A stretch of 64,000 nucleotides of DNA from Magnetovibrio sp. (GTDB lineage Bacteria; Pseudomonadota; Alphaproteobacteria; Rhodospirillales; Magnetovibrionaceae). The stretch lies in the NCBI RefSeq assembly GCF_036568125.1, contig NZ_DATCTF010000006.1, positions 108,082-172,081 on the forward strand, written 5' to 3'. Every line of letters starts with the position of its first letter. Within the stretch, counting starts at the first letter, position 1. Below the pieces are notes generated by a model. It saw only the letters and a list, made by a program, of their open reading frames with translations. It was not told the origin of the DNA and did no database searches. A program made the translations under genes and the position numbers. Positions 35,492 through 45,179 of the stretch are shown piece by piece.

Positions 35492-36691
35492 TTAGGCGTC
35501 GCCGCGGCCAGCGACGGTGCGCGCCAGCAGTTTGATTTCGCTGCGCATCTGGCTGACCAGTTCCTCGCGCCCGGTGCGCCCTTCTTCGAGCATGCGCGAG
35601 ACCGCCAAATCGATGTTGCGGATGTGGCTGCGGGTCGCGTCGTCCATGCCGCTGCCACCACCCAGGCCGCCGCCGCCGGCGATGCGTTCCAGGGCGGGTT
35701 TTAACTCCATATGCGTTTCGGCAAGCTTCTTCATGATGACCTGTTCGGTCTGCATGAAGTCGGTGATGGTGCTCATCTTTTCCGACAGCTGGTTGAGCGC
35801 TTCGGACGTGTGAATGCGGGTTTCCTCCCCGCGCGCCATGGTGCGTTGCAGATTTTCCAGGCTTTCGGCGGTTTGTTCCAAAAGCGCTTCGACGTAAGCC
35901 GGCACAGTCTGGTCGCCATCGGCACTCAAGGTGCCGCCCGAAAGCTTCGCCAGGCTCGCCAGCCAATCTTCCAGTTCGGTGTAAAAACGGTTCTGCGCTT
36001 GGCCGGTGGTGAGATCCAAAAAGCCCAGTACCAATGAGCCCGCGAGACCGAACAGCGAGCTGGAAAAGGCCGTGCCCATACCGGAAAGGGGAGCTTCGAG
36101 GCCTTTTTTCAGCTCGTCGAACATCGCTGTGATGTCGCCACCGCCGCCGATTTGGATGTTGGCGATGACGCCGCGAATGGCGTCCAACGTGTCAAGCAGG
36201 CCCCAGAAGGTGCCGAGCAGACCCAAAAACACCAGCAAGCCGATGGTGTAGCGTGAGATGTCGCGCTGTTCGTCCAAACGGCTGGCGATGCCGTCCAGGA
36301 CCGATCGCAAGGCCATGGCGCTGAGCTTGATTTCCTGGCGTCCCGCGACCATGGCCGCCAATGGCGCCAGCAAGCGCGGCGGGGGTGGGGTTTTAACGGG
36401 TTTGGGTTTGGCGGCCGAAGACGCGATGTGTGGCCGTTGCGCGCCCAGCGAGTGGCTTTCGCGAAAACGCTCAATCCACAGAACTTCCGGACCCAATTGG
36501 ATCACTTGGCGGAAATTGTAAGCCATGCCCAATAAAAACACCCCGACGATGAGGCCGTTGAGCGCGGCGTTGGCCATAAATGCCGTCAGCAGGGGGTGGT
36601 ATACGGCGGCCACGGCGAGAAAGACCGCCGTTAAGAAGAGTCCCATACGAAGCAGAAAGCGGTGTGGGTTGGACATTTGTTCGGTTTCCAT
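35492..36691 (-). CDS. MotA/TolQ/ExbB family proton channel protein
   Basis: 399-residue inner-membrane protein. Two N-terminal helices (residues ~12-65), a cytoplasmic Pro/Lys loop with a hydrophobic segment near 150, then the conserved MotA/TolQ/ExbB core: YTIGLLVFLGLLGTFWGLLD and PLSGMGTAFSSSLFGLAGSL. The C-terminal ~150 residues are a coiled cytoplasmic tail, including a Gly-rich stretch (IAGGGGLGGGSGM). Operon with the OmpA protein upstream and the MotB-like protein downstream. Confidence 0.87.
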   Translation of the reverse strand: METEQMSNPHRFLLRMGLFLTAVFLAVAAVYHPLLTAFMANAALNGLIVGVFLLGMAYNFRQVIQLGPEVLWIERFRESHSLGAQRPHIASSAAKPKPVKTPPPPRLLAPLAAMVAGRQEIKLSAMALRSVLDGIASRLDEQRDISRYTIGLLVFLGLLGTFWGLLDTLDAIRGVIANIQIGGGGDITAMFDELKKGLEAPLSGMGTAFSSSLFGLAGSLVLGFLDLTTGQAQNRFYTELEDWLASLAKLSGGTLSADGDQTVPAYVEALLEQTAESLENLQRTMARGEETRIHTSEALNQLSEKMSTITDFMQTEQVIMKKLAETHMELKPALERIAGGGGLGGGSGMDDATRSHIRNIDLAVSRMLEEGRTGREELVSQMRSEIKLLARTVAGRGDA

Positions 36692-36739
36692 GGTGTTCGG
36701 TCGTCTCCATGGCGGCTACGTCACTGGTGTGGTGAAAAA

Positions 36740-38017
36740 TTAACGCTCCACCACCGTGATGTCGACGCGCTCCGTCACTTCGTCGGTGGATTTATTGCCC
36801 AGCGCGCGCACGTCGATCCGGGTCGAGCGCACGCCGTTTTCGATTAGGAACGAGCGCACCGCCAAGGCGCGCGACAGCGAAAGACGCCGCGCCGCGCTGG
36901 CCGAGGTGTCGGCTGTGCCTGCGTACGCCAGCAATTGCAGGCGCAGATTGTCCTGGTTTTTCATCTTTGTGGCGATGTCGAGCAAAGCGTCGCGGGCCGA
37001 TTGGCTCAGCTTAGAGGTTTCGGAATCGAAAACTACGCGCAGACTGTCGCCATCGCTGAGCGGGCCGCTTGCAGGCGGCAAAGAGGCAACCTGCGCCGGA
37101 GAGTCCGGTTGGGGTGGTAAAGGCACCACGACGGCGTTGCCCGTGGAGGGCGCGGTTTGCGTTTCGTCGTGTTCAACGACGGGTGATGCTGCGGGCGCCG
37201 GGGCAGGCGCGGACGGTGGTGCCGGTGTTGTCGCGGCTGTCGGTTCCGGGGCGGGCTCGGCTTTGAGTTCCATCGGCGGGCTTTGCGGCGCGCTCGCTGG
37301 TTCGTTCGCGGGCGTCGGAGTCAGGGCAGCCACGGTCTGAGCCGGTTCCGGTGTCGGTTGCGGGGCGGGTTCCGGTTGCACCGCGACCTGGGGTTCCGGT
37401 GATGCCGGTTGTTGGGCAACGGGTTCTGCGGCAACGGGTTCGGCAGTGGCCGGTTCGGGCACCGCAGGCTTCTGAGCGGCTGGCGGTGGTGCCGAGGCAA
37501 CCTCGACGGGGGCCATCGCCGGGGCTGCCGGGGGCATGACGGCTGGGGCCGGCGGAGCAACGGGTTCCGCAACAGGCTCCGCTGCGGCTGTTTCAACGGG
37601 CTCGGGCGTTGCGACAGGCTCACGCTCTGGCATCGGAAGAAACTGGGTTTCGATGGATTTGGTTTGCGGCGGCAACTTGAAGTTGGAAGACGGTTTGACG
37701 TAAAGGGTCGACACCGGCATGTCCTTGCCCGGCGCTTGGTATGCTGCTCCGCCGGGAAGTGTGGTCGCACCGACGCTGGGCATCGGCGCGCCCATTTGCG
37801 GGCTCAATCCGCCGTCGTTCAAAACGCTGAGATCAATGCTGACATTCGGATCGGTGAGATCGACAATGGGATTGTCCTGAGCCGCTGCCGCAGACGCGAA
37901 ACCCAGCGCCCCGCCCAGAACGCCACCAAGGGCCAGCATGCAGACGCCATACCTGAGACCGTCGCGGCTGAGAGCGCGACGAGTCTTGAACATGGGTTTA
38001 AGGCGTCGGTTGTCCAT
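36740..38017 (-). CDS. OmpA family protein with long Pro/Ala-rich periplasmic region
   Basis: 425-residue exported protein. The ATG at 38017 has a GGGGAGA ribosome-binding site, then an unusually long n-region before the hydrophobic signal segment (YGVCMLALGGVLGGALGFASAA) and cleavage at AAA-Q. Residues ~120-330 are low-complexity Pro/Ala/Glu repeats able to span the periplasm; residues ~335-425 form an OmpA-like domain (LRVVFDSETSKLSQSARDAL, LSLSRALAVRSFLIENGV). First gene of an operon with the MotA/ExbB-like and MotB-like genes. Confidence 0.82.
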   Translation of the reverse strand: MDNRRLKPMFKTRRALSRDGLRYGVCMLALGGVLGGALGFASAAAAQDNPIVDLTDPNVSIDLSVLNDGGLSPQMGAPMPSVGATTLPGGAAYQAPGKDMPVSTLYVKPSSNFKLPPQTKSIETQFLPMPEREPVATPEPVETAAAEPVAEPVAPPAPAVMPPAAPAMAPVEVASAPPPAAQKPAVPEPATAEPVAAEPVAQQPASPEPQVAVQPEPAPQPTPEPAQTVAALTPTPANEPASAPQSPPMELKAEPAPEPTAATTPAPPSAPAPAPAASPVVEHDETQTAPSTGNAVVVPLPPQPDSPAQVASLPPASGPLSDGDSLRVVFDSETSKLSQSARDALLDIATKMKNQDNLRLQLLAYAGTADTSASAARRLSLSRALAVRSFLIENGVRSTRIDVRALGNKSTDEVTERVDITVVER

Positions 38018-38270
38018 CGTGTACGGTCTCCCCGTTGGGTGAGCGTCCGACCCAGGCGTGCCTCCAAACGAAAGGTCGCGGGCAAAAGACGCTGCCAATC
38101 TTATGCAATGCGGGAGGTTCGTTTTTTCGCACTCACATTTCGCCTTCAAATGCGCGCGAATCGCTCACTTCCCCATTGCGCAACACCATATCAACGCGTC
38201 TGGGCTCACACAACCGCTTTGGCACACGGAAGCGGCGGGTGTTCACATCAGGTGGGAAGACGATGAAAGC

Positions 38271-39062
38271 CTATTTGAGTAACTTGAGCAAAGTGGGGTG
38301 CATTTTGTCGGTCGCTGCAACGATAGAGCCGTTTTCCAGCATCTTGCGTTTGCCGTCCAAATCGGTGACGAAACCACCGGCTTCGCGAACCATAACAATG
38401 CCCGCAGCCATATCCCAGGCGTGAAGGCCGCTTTCCCAAAAACCGTCGAAGCGCGCGGCGGCGACATATGCCAAATCCAACGCGGCCGAGCCAAAACGGC
38501 GCACGCCCGCGGACACGCTGGTGACCGCGCCGATGCGCTGCAAGAAGCGTTCACGGTCTTTGTCTACACCTTTGAACGGCAAACCGGTGGCGAACAGGCA
38601 TTCCGAAACGTGGCTGCGCGCCGAAACGCGCAAACGCCGCCCATTGAGAAACGCGCCTTGGCCTTTTTCGGCCCAAAACATTTCGTCGGTGACGGGATTG
38701 TAGATCACGCCTGCGTAAGGTTCGCTGTCGCGTACCAGCCCAATGGAAATGGAGAAATGGGGAATACCGTGCAAGAAATTGGTGGTGCCGTCGAGCGGAT
38801 CGATCACCCACGTGTTGGAGGTGTCCTTACCTTCGATGGAGTCGTTTTCTTCCAAGATGAAGCCGTAATCGGGACGGGCTTTTTGCAATTCCTTGACCAA
38901 GGTCTCCTCGGCCTTTTTGTCGGCGACGGAAACGAAATCGGCGGGGCCCTTTTTCGAGACCTGAAGATTTTCGACTTCGCCGAAGTCACGCACCATGCGC
39001 CGCGCCGCTTTTTGGGCGGCGGCGGTCATGACGTTCAAAAGGGCCGAGCGGGGATGGGCCAT
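38271..39062 (-). CDS. suhB: Inositol monophosphatase family protein (SuhB-like)
   Basis: 263-residue Mg2+-dependent phosphatase. The metal-binding motifs are ILEEN (with Glu ~70), WVIDPLDGTTNFLHG and the C-terminal HAWDMAAGIVMVREAGG. It dephosphorylates inositol phosphates or related sugar phosphates; SuhB homologues may also assist rRNA transcription, which cannot be judged here. 48 bp downstream of efp on the same strand. Confidence 0.93.
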   Translation of the reverse strand: MAHPRSALLNVMTAAAQKAARRMVRDFGEVENLQVSKKGPADFVSVADKKAEETLVKELQKARPDYGFILEENDSIEGKDTSNTWVIDPLDGTTNFLHGIPHFSISIGLVRDSEPYAGVIYNPVTDEMFWAEKGQGAFLNGRRLRVSARSHVSECLFATGLPFKGVDKDRERFLQRIGAVTSVSAGVRRFGSAALDLAYVAAARFDGFWESGLHAWDMAAGIVMVREAGGFVTDLDGKRKMLENGSIVAATDKMHPTLLKLLK

Positions 39063-39110
39063 AAGGTTAGGTCCTTAATTATAAAACGTGGGCGGCTGGA
39101 GCGGCCAAGG

Positions 39111-39680
39111 TCAGTCCTTGGCGCGCTCGACATAAGAGCCGTCATCGGTGTTGATGACCACGCGGGTGCCGGAGGCGATGTGCGGCGGTACCAAGGTGCG
39201 CACACCGTTTTCCAACGTCGCGGGCTTGTAGCTGCTCGATGCCGTTTGGCCTTTGACCACGGCGTCGGCTTCGACGATTTCCAACACCACTGTGGACGGC
39301 AGTTGCACGCCGATGGGGTTGCTTTCGTGGCTTTCAATGGTGACGGTCATGCCTTCTTGGAGGTACGGCACCTGATCTTCGCCGATGGCTTCGGCGCTGA
39401 GCTCGATCTGCTCGTAGGTTTCGTTGTCCATGAAGGTGAAGGTGTTGCCGTCGCCGTACAGATAGTTGAAATCGCGTTGTTCCAGCGTGGCGCGTTCAAC
39501 CGTTTCGGACGAGCGGAAGCGTTCGTTCGTCTTGGTTCCGCTTTGCAGGTCTTTCAGTTCGACTTGCAGATACGCACCGCCCTTGCCGGGTTGGGTGTGC
39601 TGGATTTTGACTGCGCGCCAAAGGCGGCCTTGATGTTCGATCACCATGCCGGGGCGGATGGCGTTACCGTTGATCTTCAT
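39111..39680 (-). CDS. efp: Elongation factor P
   Basis: Relieves ribosome stalling at proline runs. 189 residues with the normal three domains. The modification loop reads QPGKGGA, with the acceptor Lys at residue 33 (K34 in E. coli numbering), implying beta-lysylation by EpmA, whose gene is not in this window. C-terminal S1-like domain includes [20 protein letters not shown]. Cotranscribed with suhB. Confidence 0.97.
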   Translation of the reverse strand: MKINGNAIRPGMVIEHQGRLWRAVKIQHTQPGKGGAYLQVELKDLQSGTKTNERFRSSETVERATLEQRDFNYLYGDGNTFTFMDNETYEQIELSAEAIGEDQVPYLQEGMTVTIESHESNPIGVQLPSTVVLEIVEADAVVKGQTASSSYKPATLENGVRTLVPPHIASGTRVVINTDDGSYVERAKD

Positions 39681-39789
39681 GACTTCACCGTCGAAAGAGC
39701 TGATACAGGGGACAAGCGCGCAAAACCGTGCTTGAGCGCGCGGAAGCTAACACTCAAGGGCCTTTGAGGCAACCAACTTATCGGGGGGC

Positions 39790-40599
39790 TTATTCGGTCT
39801 CGGGAGCCGAGCGATTGCGTCCCAGGCGTTTGGCTTCGTACAAGGCTTGATCGGCACGGAAGATCAGTTTGTGGGCATTGTCGCCTTGGCGGTAGGTCGA
39901 CACCCCGATGGACAAGGTCACCTTGCCCATGGTTTCACCGGTTTCCTTGTTTTTCAGCGTCCGCGTCGCGATGGAATTGCGCACCGTTTCGGCGACCGAC
40001 AGGGCGTTGTCCAAATTGGTGTTGGGCAAAATCGCCGCGAATTCGTCGCCGCCCCAGCGTGCAACCACATCGCCGCCCTTGAGATTGGTGACGAAATTGC
40101 TGGCCACCAAGCGCAGCACCTGATCGCCGACGCTGTGCCCGAGGGTGTCGTTGACCGTTTTGAAGTGGTCGACGTCGGCCAATAGCACAGAGACTTTTTC
40201 GTTGAAATCTGAAAGGTGCGAGAGGATGTCTTTGAGTGATTCCTCAAAGCGCCGCCGATTGCCGATGCCGGTGATCGGATCCAGCATGGCAGCTTTTTTG
40301 GTTTGCTCAAGCTGGCGAGTCAGATCCGTGATCTCGGCGGAATATTGATTGAGCTTGCTTTCGAAGCTGCGACCATGATCAACCACTTCGGCAATTTGTT
40401 TGCGAATGCCTGCGAGTAGGGCGCGCATGGCGTCGCCTTCCGTGCCGGCGGGCATGGTCTCGGGGTGGCTGAAAAATTGTGCATTGTCGGCAGCGATGGA
40501 ATCGATGGCGCTGACGACACTTTGCAGGCCGCGGGTGATACGCCCGGCGCTGTCGTGCAGATCGGAGATCGAGTTATCGAAAGCAGTGGTTTCGGTCAC
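39790..40599 (-). CDS. Diguanylate cyclase (GGDEF domain)
   Basis: 269-residue cytoplasmic protein. A helical N-terminal half (residues 1-100, coiled coil at the end) precedes a complete GGDEF domain starting at DPITGIGNRRRFEESL, with LLADVDHFKTVNDTLGH and an intact active site RWGGDEF. The inhibitory I-site position reads KGGD rather than RxxD, so product inhibition may be weak or absent. Makes c-di-GMP. No membrane or sensor domain of a known family. Confidence 0.92.
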   Translation of the reverse strand: MTETTAFDNSISDLHDSAGRITRGLQSVVSAIDSIAADNAQFFSHPETMPAGTEGDAMRALLAGIRKQIAEVVDHGRSFESKLNQYSAEITDLTRQLEQTKKAAMLDPITGIGNRRRFEESLKDILSHLSDFNEKVSVLLADVDHFKTVNDTLGHSVGDQVLRLVASNFVTNLKGGDVVARWGGDEFAAILPNTNLDNALSVAETVRNSIATRTLKNKETGETMGKVTLSIGVSTYRQGDNAHKLIFRADQALYEAKRLGRNRSAPETE

Positions 40600-40706
40600 G
40601 TTTATATAGGCCTTTAAGATTATGCCTGATGAGATTTTGGCAAAATGTCAGGTTTTTAAGTCGATGTCCATGGATGTGTCCCAAGACGGCGCATTGCTTT
40701 GAGCAA

Positions 40707-41348
40707 TTACGACGTGCTCCCCATCAGGGCGTTAAATGCCTTCACCGCGTCGGCAGGGCCCGTCGGATGATCCCACACCGCCGAAACCACGGCGAGAAAG
40801 TCTGCGCCAGCGTCGATGAGGGGCTGGGCGTTGTCGAGCGTAATGCCGCCGATGGCGACGCAGGGCACCTGCGTCATGGCGCTCCAGATCTCGAGAATTT
40901 CCGGATCGGCCTTGGTTTTCGCGTCTTTGGTCGTCGTTGGATAAAATGCCCCAAAGGCAACGTAGTCGGCGCCGTCTTCGGCGGCTTCCATCGCCAAGTG
41001 TCGGGAGTTGTGGCAGGTCACGCCGACAATGGCGTCTTTGCCGACGATGGCGCGGGCAGCTTTGGCGCTGAGATCGTCTTGACCCACGTGCACCCCGTCA
41101 GCACCCAGTTCGGCGGCCAGCTCGGCGTCGTCGTTGATGAGAAACGCGACGTCGCGGTTTTGTGCTTCGGGCATCAAGATATCAGCCGCGCGGCGCACCG
41201 TGTCGCGGGAGGCCGGGCCGCCATCGGCCGCTTTCAGACGCAGCTGTACGCAAGCGACGTTTCCGGCTTCAAGCGCCTCGACGAACGTCGGGCGGAAGCT
41301 CTCAGGATCGAACGCAGGCGGGGTGATGAGATACAATTGGCAGGTCAT
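40707..41348 (-). CDS. thiE: Thiamine-phosphate synthase
   Basis: Couples HMP-pyrophosphate and thiazole phosphate into thiamine phosphate. 213 residues; TIM-barrel motifs VQLRLKAADG, FLINDDAELAAELGADGVHVGQDDL and VAIGGITLDNAQPLIDAGAD. The start at 41348 matches the family (TCQLYLITPP). No thiamine riboswitch structure is seen in the short upstream region, and the gap terminator lies just ahead. thiD lies elsewhere at 62.8 kb. Confidence 0.93.
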   Translation of the reverse strand: MTCQLYLITPPAFDPESFRPTFVEALEAGNVACVQLRLKAADGGPASRDTVRRAADILMPEAQNRDVAFLINDDAELAAELGADGVHVGQDDLSAKAARAIVGKDAIVGVTCHNSRHLAMEAAEDGADYVAFGAFYPTTTKDAKTKADPEILEIWSAMTQVPCVAIGGITLDNAQPLIDAGADFLAVVSAVWDHPTGPADAVKAFNALMGSTS

Positions 41349-41375
41349 GGGCGGAGTATACCTTGAGCTTGGGCA

Positions 41376-41408
41376 CAAAAAAAGCGGAGCCAGAAGGCTC
41401 CGCTTTCT
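41376..41408 (-). terminator. Rho-independent terminator of gap
   Basis: 11-bp stem aaagcggagcc/ggctccgcttt with loop agaa; on the minus strand it is followed by seven T residues. It lies between the gap stop and the thiE start. Confidence 0.93.
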
Positions 41409-41426
41409 TCGATTATCGAATGTGGC

Positions 41427-42431
<1,005 letters not shown>

Positions 42432-42768
42432 TTAAGCTCCCTAAAACTCAATATTGCGTATGGATAAGAAAGTTGAGCATTTTCTAACATAAGGGTTCTT
42501 GACCCATAACACCCCGCCGGGTTGCGCCCACCCAACCCGTTGGTGTGGGTGGGGTTCAGCGGAATGCTCTAGCGTGTTGTAATGGCTGAAAACCCTGTTG
42601 TTTTGCTCTGTTTCCCATCCCTCAGAATCACGTAAGGTCCGCACAATGGCGCGTGCCTGTGGCGCGGTCAATGGCTTTGTCAGAGCAAGGGTGGGCGGGT
42701 AGGGTGGGACGCCGCTTCGCGAACTTACATGTCTTGCATAAAGTCTTGCGGATAAGTGTTTGAGGTGG

Positions 42769-42798
42769 TTGACGATCCCACGCGCACCAGCCTATTCT
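42769..42798 (+). promoter_or_regulatory. Sigma-70 type promoter of the zapA operon
   Basis: TTGACG, 18-bp spacer, TATTCT. It is about 105 bp upstream of the GTG start of the coiled-coil gene and is well placed for the operon zapA belongs to. Confidence 0.6.
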
Positions 42799-42853
42799 CG
42801 GCCATCGGCCCATGTGTTCACCTTTCCTGCCCACAGGATCGCATAGCGGCTTG

Positions 42854-42887
42854 TATCTTATGATTTCTGGTATCTTATGATTTCTGG
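42854..42887 (+). repeat. Perfect 17-bp tandem duplication
   Basis: The unit tatcttatgatttctgg occurs twice head to tail with no mismatch, ending just before the GGGGGA ribosome-binding site of the 42903 gene. Confidence 0.97.
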
Positions 42888-42902
42888 GGGAAATCCAAAA
42901 CC

Positions 42903-43163
42903 GTGACTGGCGCCGATCCGACCAATTCCAATCGATTGCAAGCGTCTCAAGAACGACTGGCGCGTGCTATCGGCCGTCTTGAAGCGGCGGTGGAGCATCG
43001 CGCCGAGAGCGCCCCGATGAGCCAAGACGACGCGAACCTTCTGGCACAGGCTCAAGAATTGCAGACGGAAAATGCCAAGCTGCGCGCACTCGTCGATGAA
43101 ACGGCGGCGCGTTTGGACGGCACCATCGCCAAGTTCAAAAACCAATTGGCGGAGCAGGTCTGA
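42903..43163 (+). CDS. Small coiled-coil protein upstream of zapA
   Basis: 86-residue protein starting at a GTG after GGGGGA. Predicted almost entirely coiled coil (LARAIGRLEAAVEHRAE; ELQTENAKLRALVDETAARL). Its stop overlaps the zapA start by one base, so the two are translationally coupled. Similar short coiled-coil proteins precede zapA in other alphaproteobacteria; a role with ZapA in division is inferred from this linkage only. Confidence 0.83.
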   Translation: MTGADPTNSNRLQASQERLARAIGRLEAAVEHRAESAPMSQDDANLLAQAQELQTENAKLRALVDETAARLDGTIAKFKNQLAEQV

Positions 43164-43519
43164 TGGCGCGGGTTTCTATTTCCATCAACAATCAGACCTA
43201 CGACATCGCTTGCGCGGACGGTGAAGAACAGCACATCCTCGACCTTGCGGGGGTGGTGGATGCCAAGGTCGGTGAGCTGGTCAGCGCGATCGGTCAAGCT
43301 GGAGAAGCACGATTGTTGGCCATGGCCGGTCTGTTAATGGCGGACGATTTGGCCGAGACGCGTGACGAAATCGCCACCTTGCGCAGCGCTGCCGAAATCG
43401 CTGAGCCGTCTGCGGTCACCCCATCCGCGCCGACGATTGACGAGAATCGTCTCGCCGATATTCTCGATACTATGGCGGTACGCATCGAAACCATTGCAGA
43501 AGACCTCGAACGCGCCTAA
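43163..43519 (+). CDS. zapA: Cell division protein ZapA
   Basis: FtsZ-ring stabiliser, 118 residues. N-terminal globular ZapA domain (VSISINNQTYDIACADGEEQ, LDLAGVVDAKVGELV), followed by a helix (LLAMAGLLMADDLAETRDEI). The C-terminal ~40 residues are a longer, variable tail than in E. coli. The 6S RNA gene follows immediately, an arrangement conserved across many proteobacteria. Confidence 0.92.
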   Translation: MARVSISINNQTYDIACADGEEQHILDLAGVVDAKVGELVSAIGQAGEARLLAMAGLLMADDLAETRDEIATLRSAAEIAEPSAVTPSAPTIDENRLADILDTMAVRIETIAEDLERA

Positions 43520-43528
43520 GTTCCGGAT

Positions 43529-43691
43529 TGGACGGTGGCTGCCCGATGCGTCAGGTATCGACATTCCCTGGGGCTATAAGTCTTCCTAGGGAGCTGTCCC
43601 TGCCGGACTCGTGGGTTCGGTATATGGCGCCCACCTGCAATAGCAGGCCACAGAGGATTGCAAACGCCAACGGTCGGCGTGGCGCCGTCCA
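43529..43691 (+). ncRNA. ssrS: 6S RNA
   Basis: Regulatory RNA that binds RNA polymerase holoenzyme. The call rests on conserved position (between zapA and the 5-formyltetrahydrofolate cyclo-ligase gene), length (~160 nt), and a long rod: the 5' ggacgg pairs with 3' ccgtcc, and a central region includes a CCTAGGGAGCTG / CAGAGGATTGC bubble-like part. The ends are approximate. No coding frame fits here. Confidence 0.72.
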
Positions 43692-43714
43692 CTTTCTATC
43701 TTTCGGAAATCACG

Positions 43715-44305
43715 ATGACCTTATCCAGCCCAAAGCACGCCCTTCGCGAACACGCCAAAACGGTTCGTGCAGAGGCGGCGGCAGGGTTGGGCGATGACGG
43801 CGTGCGCGGATTTTTCGAACACCTTCTGAAAACCTGGAGCGCGGTGTCCGAGAGCTTCGATCCGGAAATCATTGTCGCGGGTTATTGGCCGATGGGCACG
43901 GAAATGGACGTGCGCCCGGCGCTGGTGGCGCTGGACCGGATCGGGGTGCTGGTCACGTTGCCCGAAGTCGCCGCGAAGGACCGCCCGCTACGCTTTCGCG
44001 CCTGGCGACCGGACGAACCGTTGGTCGAGGGCGATCACGGCACCTTTCATCCCTTGAACGATGCGCCGTTGATGCGTCCCGACGTGGTGCTGGTGCCGAT
44101 GTTGGCGTTTGATCGGCGCGGCTACCGGGTCGGCTGGGGTGGGGGGTATTACGACCGCACCTTGGAATTGTTGCGAAAAACCGGTGATTGCGTCGCCATC
44201 GGCGTGGCCTATGGCGCCCAAGAAGTTGACGAAGTGCCCACCGACGCCTATGACCAGCGCCTCGATTGGATCATCACCGAACGCGAGGCGTTAGAAATTC
44301 TATGA
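43715..44305 (+). CDS. fthC: 5-formyltetrahydrofolate cyclo-ligase
   Basis: ATP-dependent conversion of 5-formyl-THF to 5,10-methenyl-THF. 196 residues; the signature RVGWGGGYYDRTLELL and LVPMLAFDRRGYR are present, with an N-terminal basic segment (KHALREHAKTVRAEA). The start at 43715 is just after the 6S RNA; the ATG at 43658 would lie inside the RNA. Its stop overlaps the YmdB gene start (ATGA). Confidence 0.93.
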   Translation: MTLSSPKHALREHAKTVRAEAAAGLGDDGVRGFFEHLLKTWSAVSESFDPEIIVAGYWPMGTEMDVRPALVALDRIGVLVTLPEVAAKDRPLRFRAWRPDEPLVEGDHGTFHPLNDAPLMRPDVVLVPMLAFDRRGYRVGWGGGYYDRTLELLRKTGDCVAIGVAYGAQEVDEVPTDAYDQRLDWIITEREALEIL

Positions 44306-45114
44306 AGGTTTTGTACATCGGCGACGTGGTGGGCAAGTCCGGGCGCAAGGCGGTGCTCGACCATCTGCCGCGCCTGCGCGAGGAATTGGCGCTCGATTTC
44401 GTGGTCGTCAATGGCGAAAACTCGGCCCACGGCTTCGGCATCACCGGCGCGATCTGCGAACAGTTCTTCGACATCGGCGTCGATGTCGTGGTGACCGGCA
44501 ATCATGCCTGGGATCAGCGCGAAATCATCGACTACATCCAAAACGAACCGCGCCTGCTGCGCCCGGTGAACTATCCAGAAGGCACGCCCGGTCAAGGCAT
44601 GGGGATCTATACTGCCCAAAACGGTCAGAAAGTCGTCGTCATTCAAGCCATGGGACGTTTGTTCATGGACCCGCTCGACGATCCCTTCGCCGCCGTCAGT
44701 CGCGCCATGTTGAACAAGCGTTTGGGCGAAAACGTTGATTTCGTGCTTATCGACGTGCACGCCGAAGCCACCAGCGAGAAGATGGCCATGGGGCATTTTT
44801 TCGATGGCCGCGCCTCGATGGTAGTCGGCACCCACAGTCACATCCCCACGGCGGACGCGCAAATCCTGCCCGGCGGCACCGCGTATCAGACCGATGCAGG
44901 TATGTGCGGCGATTACAACTCGGTGATCGGCATGACCAAAGGCCCAGCGATCGAACGCTTCACCACCAAGATGCCCAAGCAACGGCTGGAACCGGCATCG
45001 GGCGAGGGTACGCTGTGCGCCGTGTATGTAGAAAGTGACGACGCTACGGGCCTGGCCAAGCGCATTTCGCCCCTTCGCGTCGGCGGGCGCTTGATTGAGG
45101 TCGGGCTAAATTAG
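44302..45114 (+). CDS. YmdB family metallophosphoesterase
   Basis: 270-residue protein of the TIGR00282/YmdB family, binuclear metal phosphoesterases that can hydrolyse cyclic nucleotides in some bacteria. Metal and active-site motifs are VLYIGDVVGKSGR, VVNGENSAHG, GNHAWDQ and VVGTHSHIPTAD. The ATG overlaps the previous stop by four bases, showing translational coupling with the folate gene. True substrate is unknown. Confidence 0.92.
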   Translation: MKVLYIGDVVGKSGRKAVLDHLPRLREELALDFVVVNGENSAHGFGITGAICEQFFDIGVDVVVTGNHAWDQREIIDYIQNEPRLLRPVNYPEGTPGQGMGIYTAQNGQKVVVIQAMGRLFMDPLDDPFAAVSRAMLNKRLGENVDFVLIDVHAEATSEKMAMGHFFDGRASMVVGTHSHIPTADAQILPGGTAYQTDAGMCGDYNSVIGMTKGPAIERFTTKMPKQRLEPASGEGTLCAVYVESDDATGLAKRISPLRVGGRLIEVGLN

Positions 45115-45179
45115 CTATTGGTTAAATATCGAATAGTATGATAAATTGTGTGACGCGTTCAGGCCTGGGGGGAATGGGC

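Noticed and set aside
34382-38017. Zorya-type anti-phage defence system (ZorA/ZorB resemblance)
   Set aside because: The MotA-like and MotB/OmpA-like proteins resemble ZorA/ZorB in general design, but no ZorC, ZorD or ZorE gene and no other defence gene is near; a third OmpA protein takes the upstream place. A housekeeping envelope role is more likely.
41349-41426. Thiamine riboswitch ahead of thiE
   Set aside because: The space is under 80 bp and is taken up by the gap terminator; no TPP aptamer core is visible.
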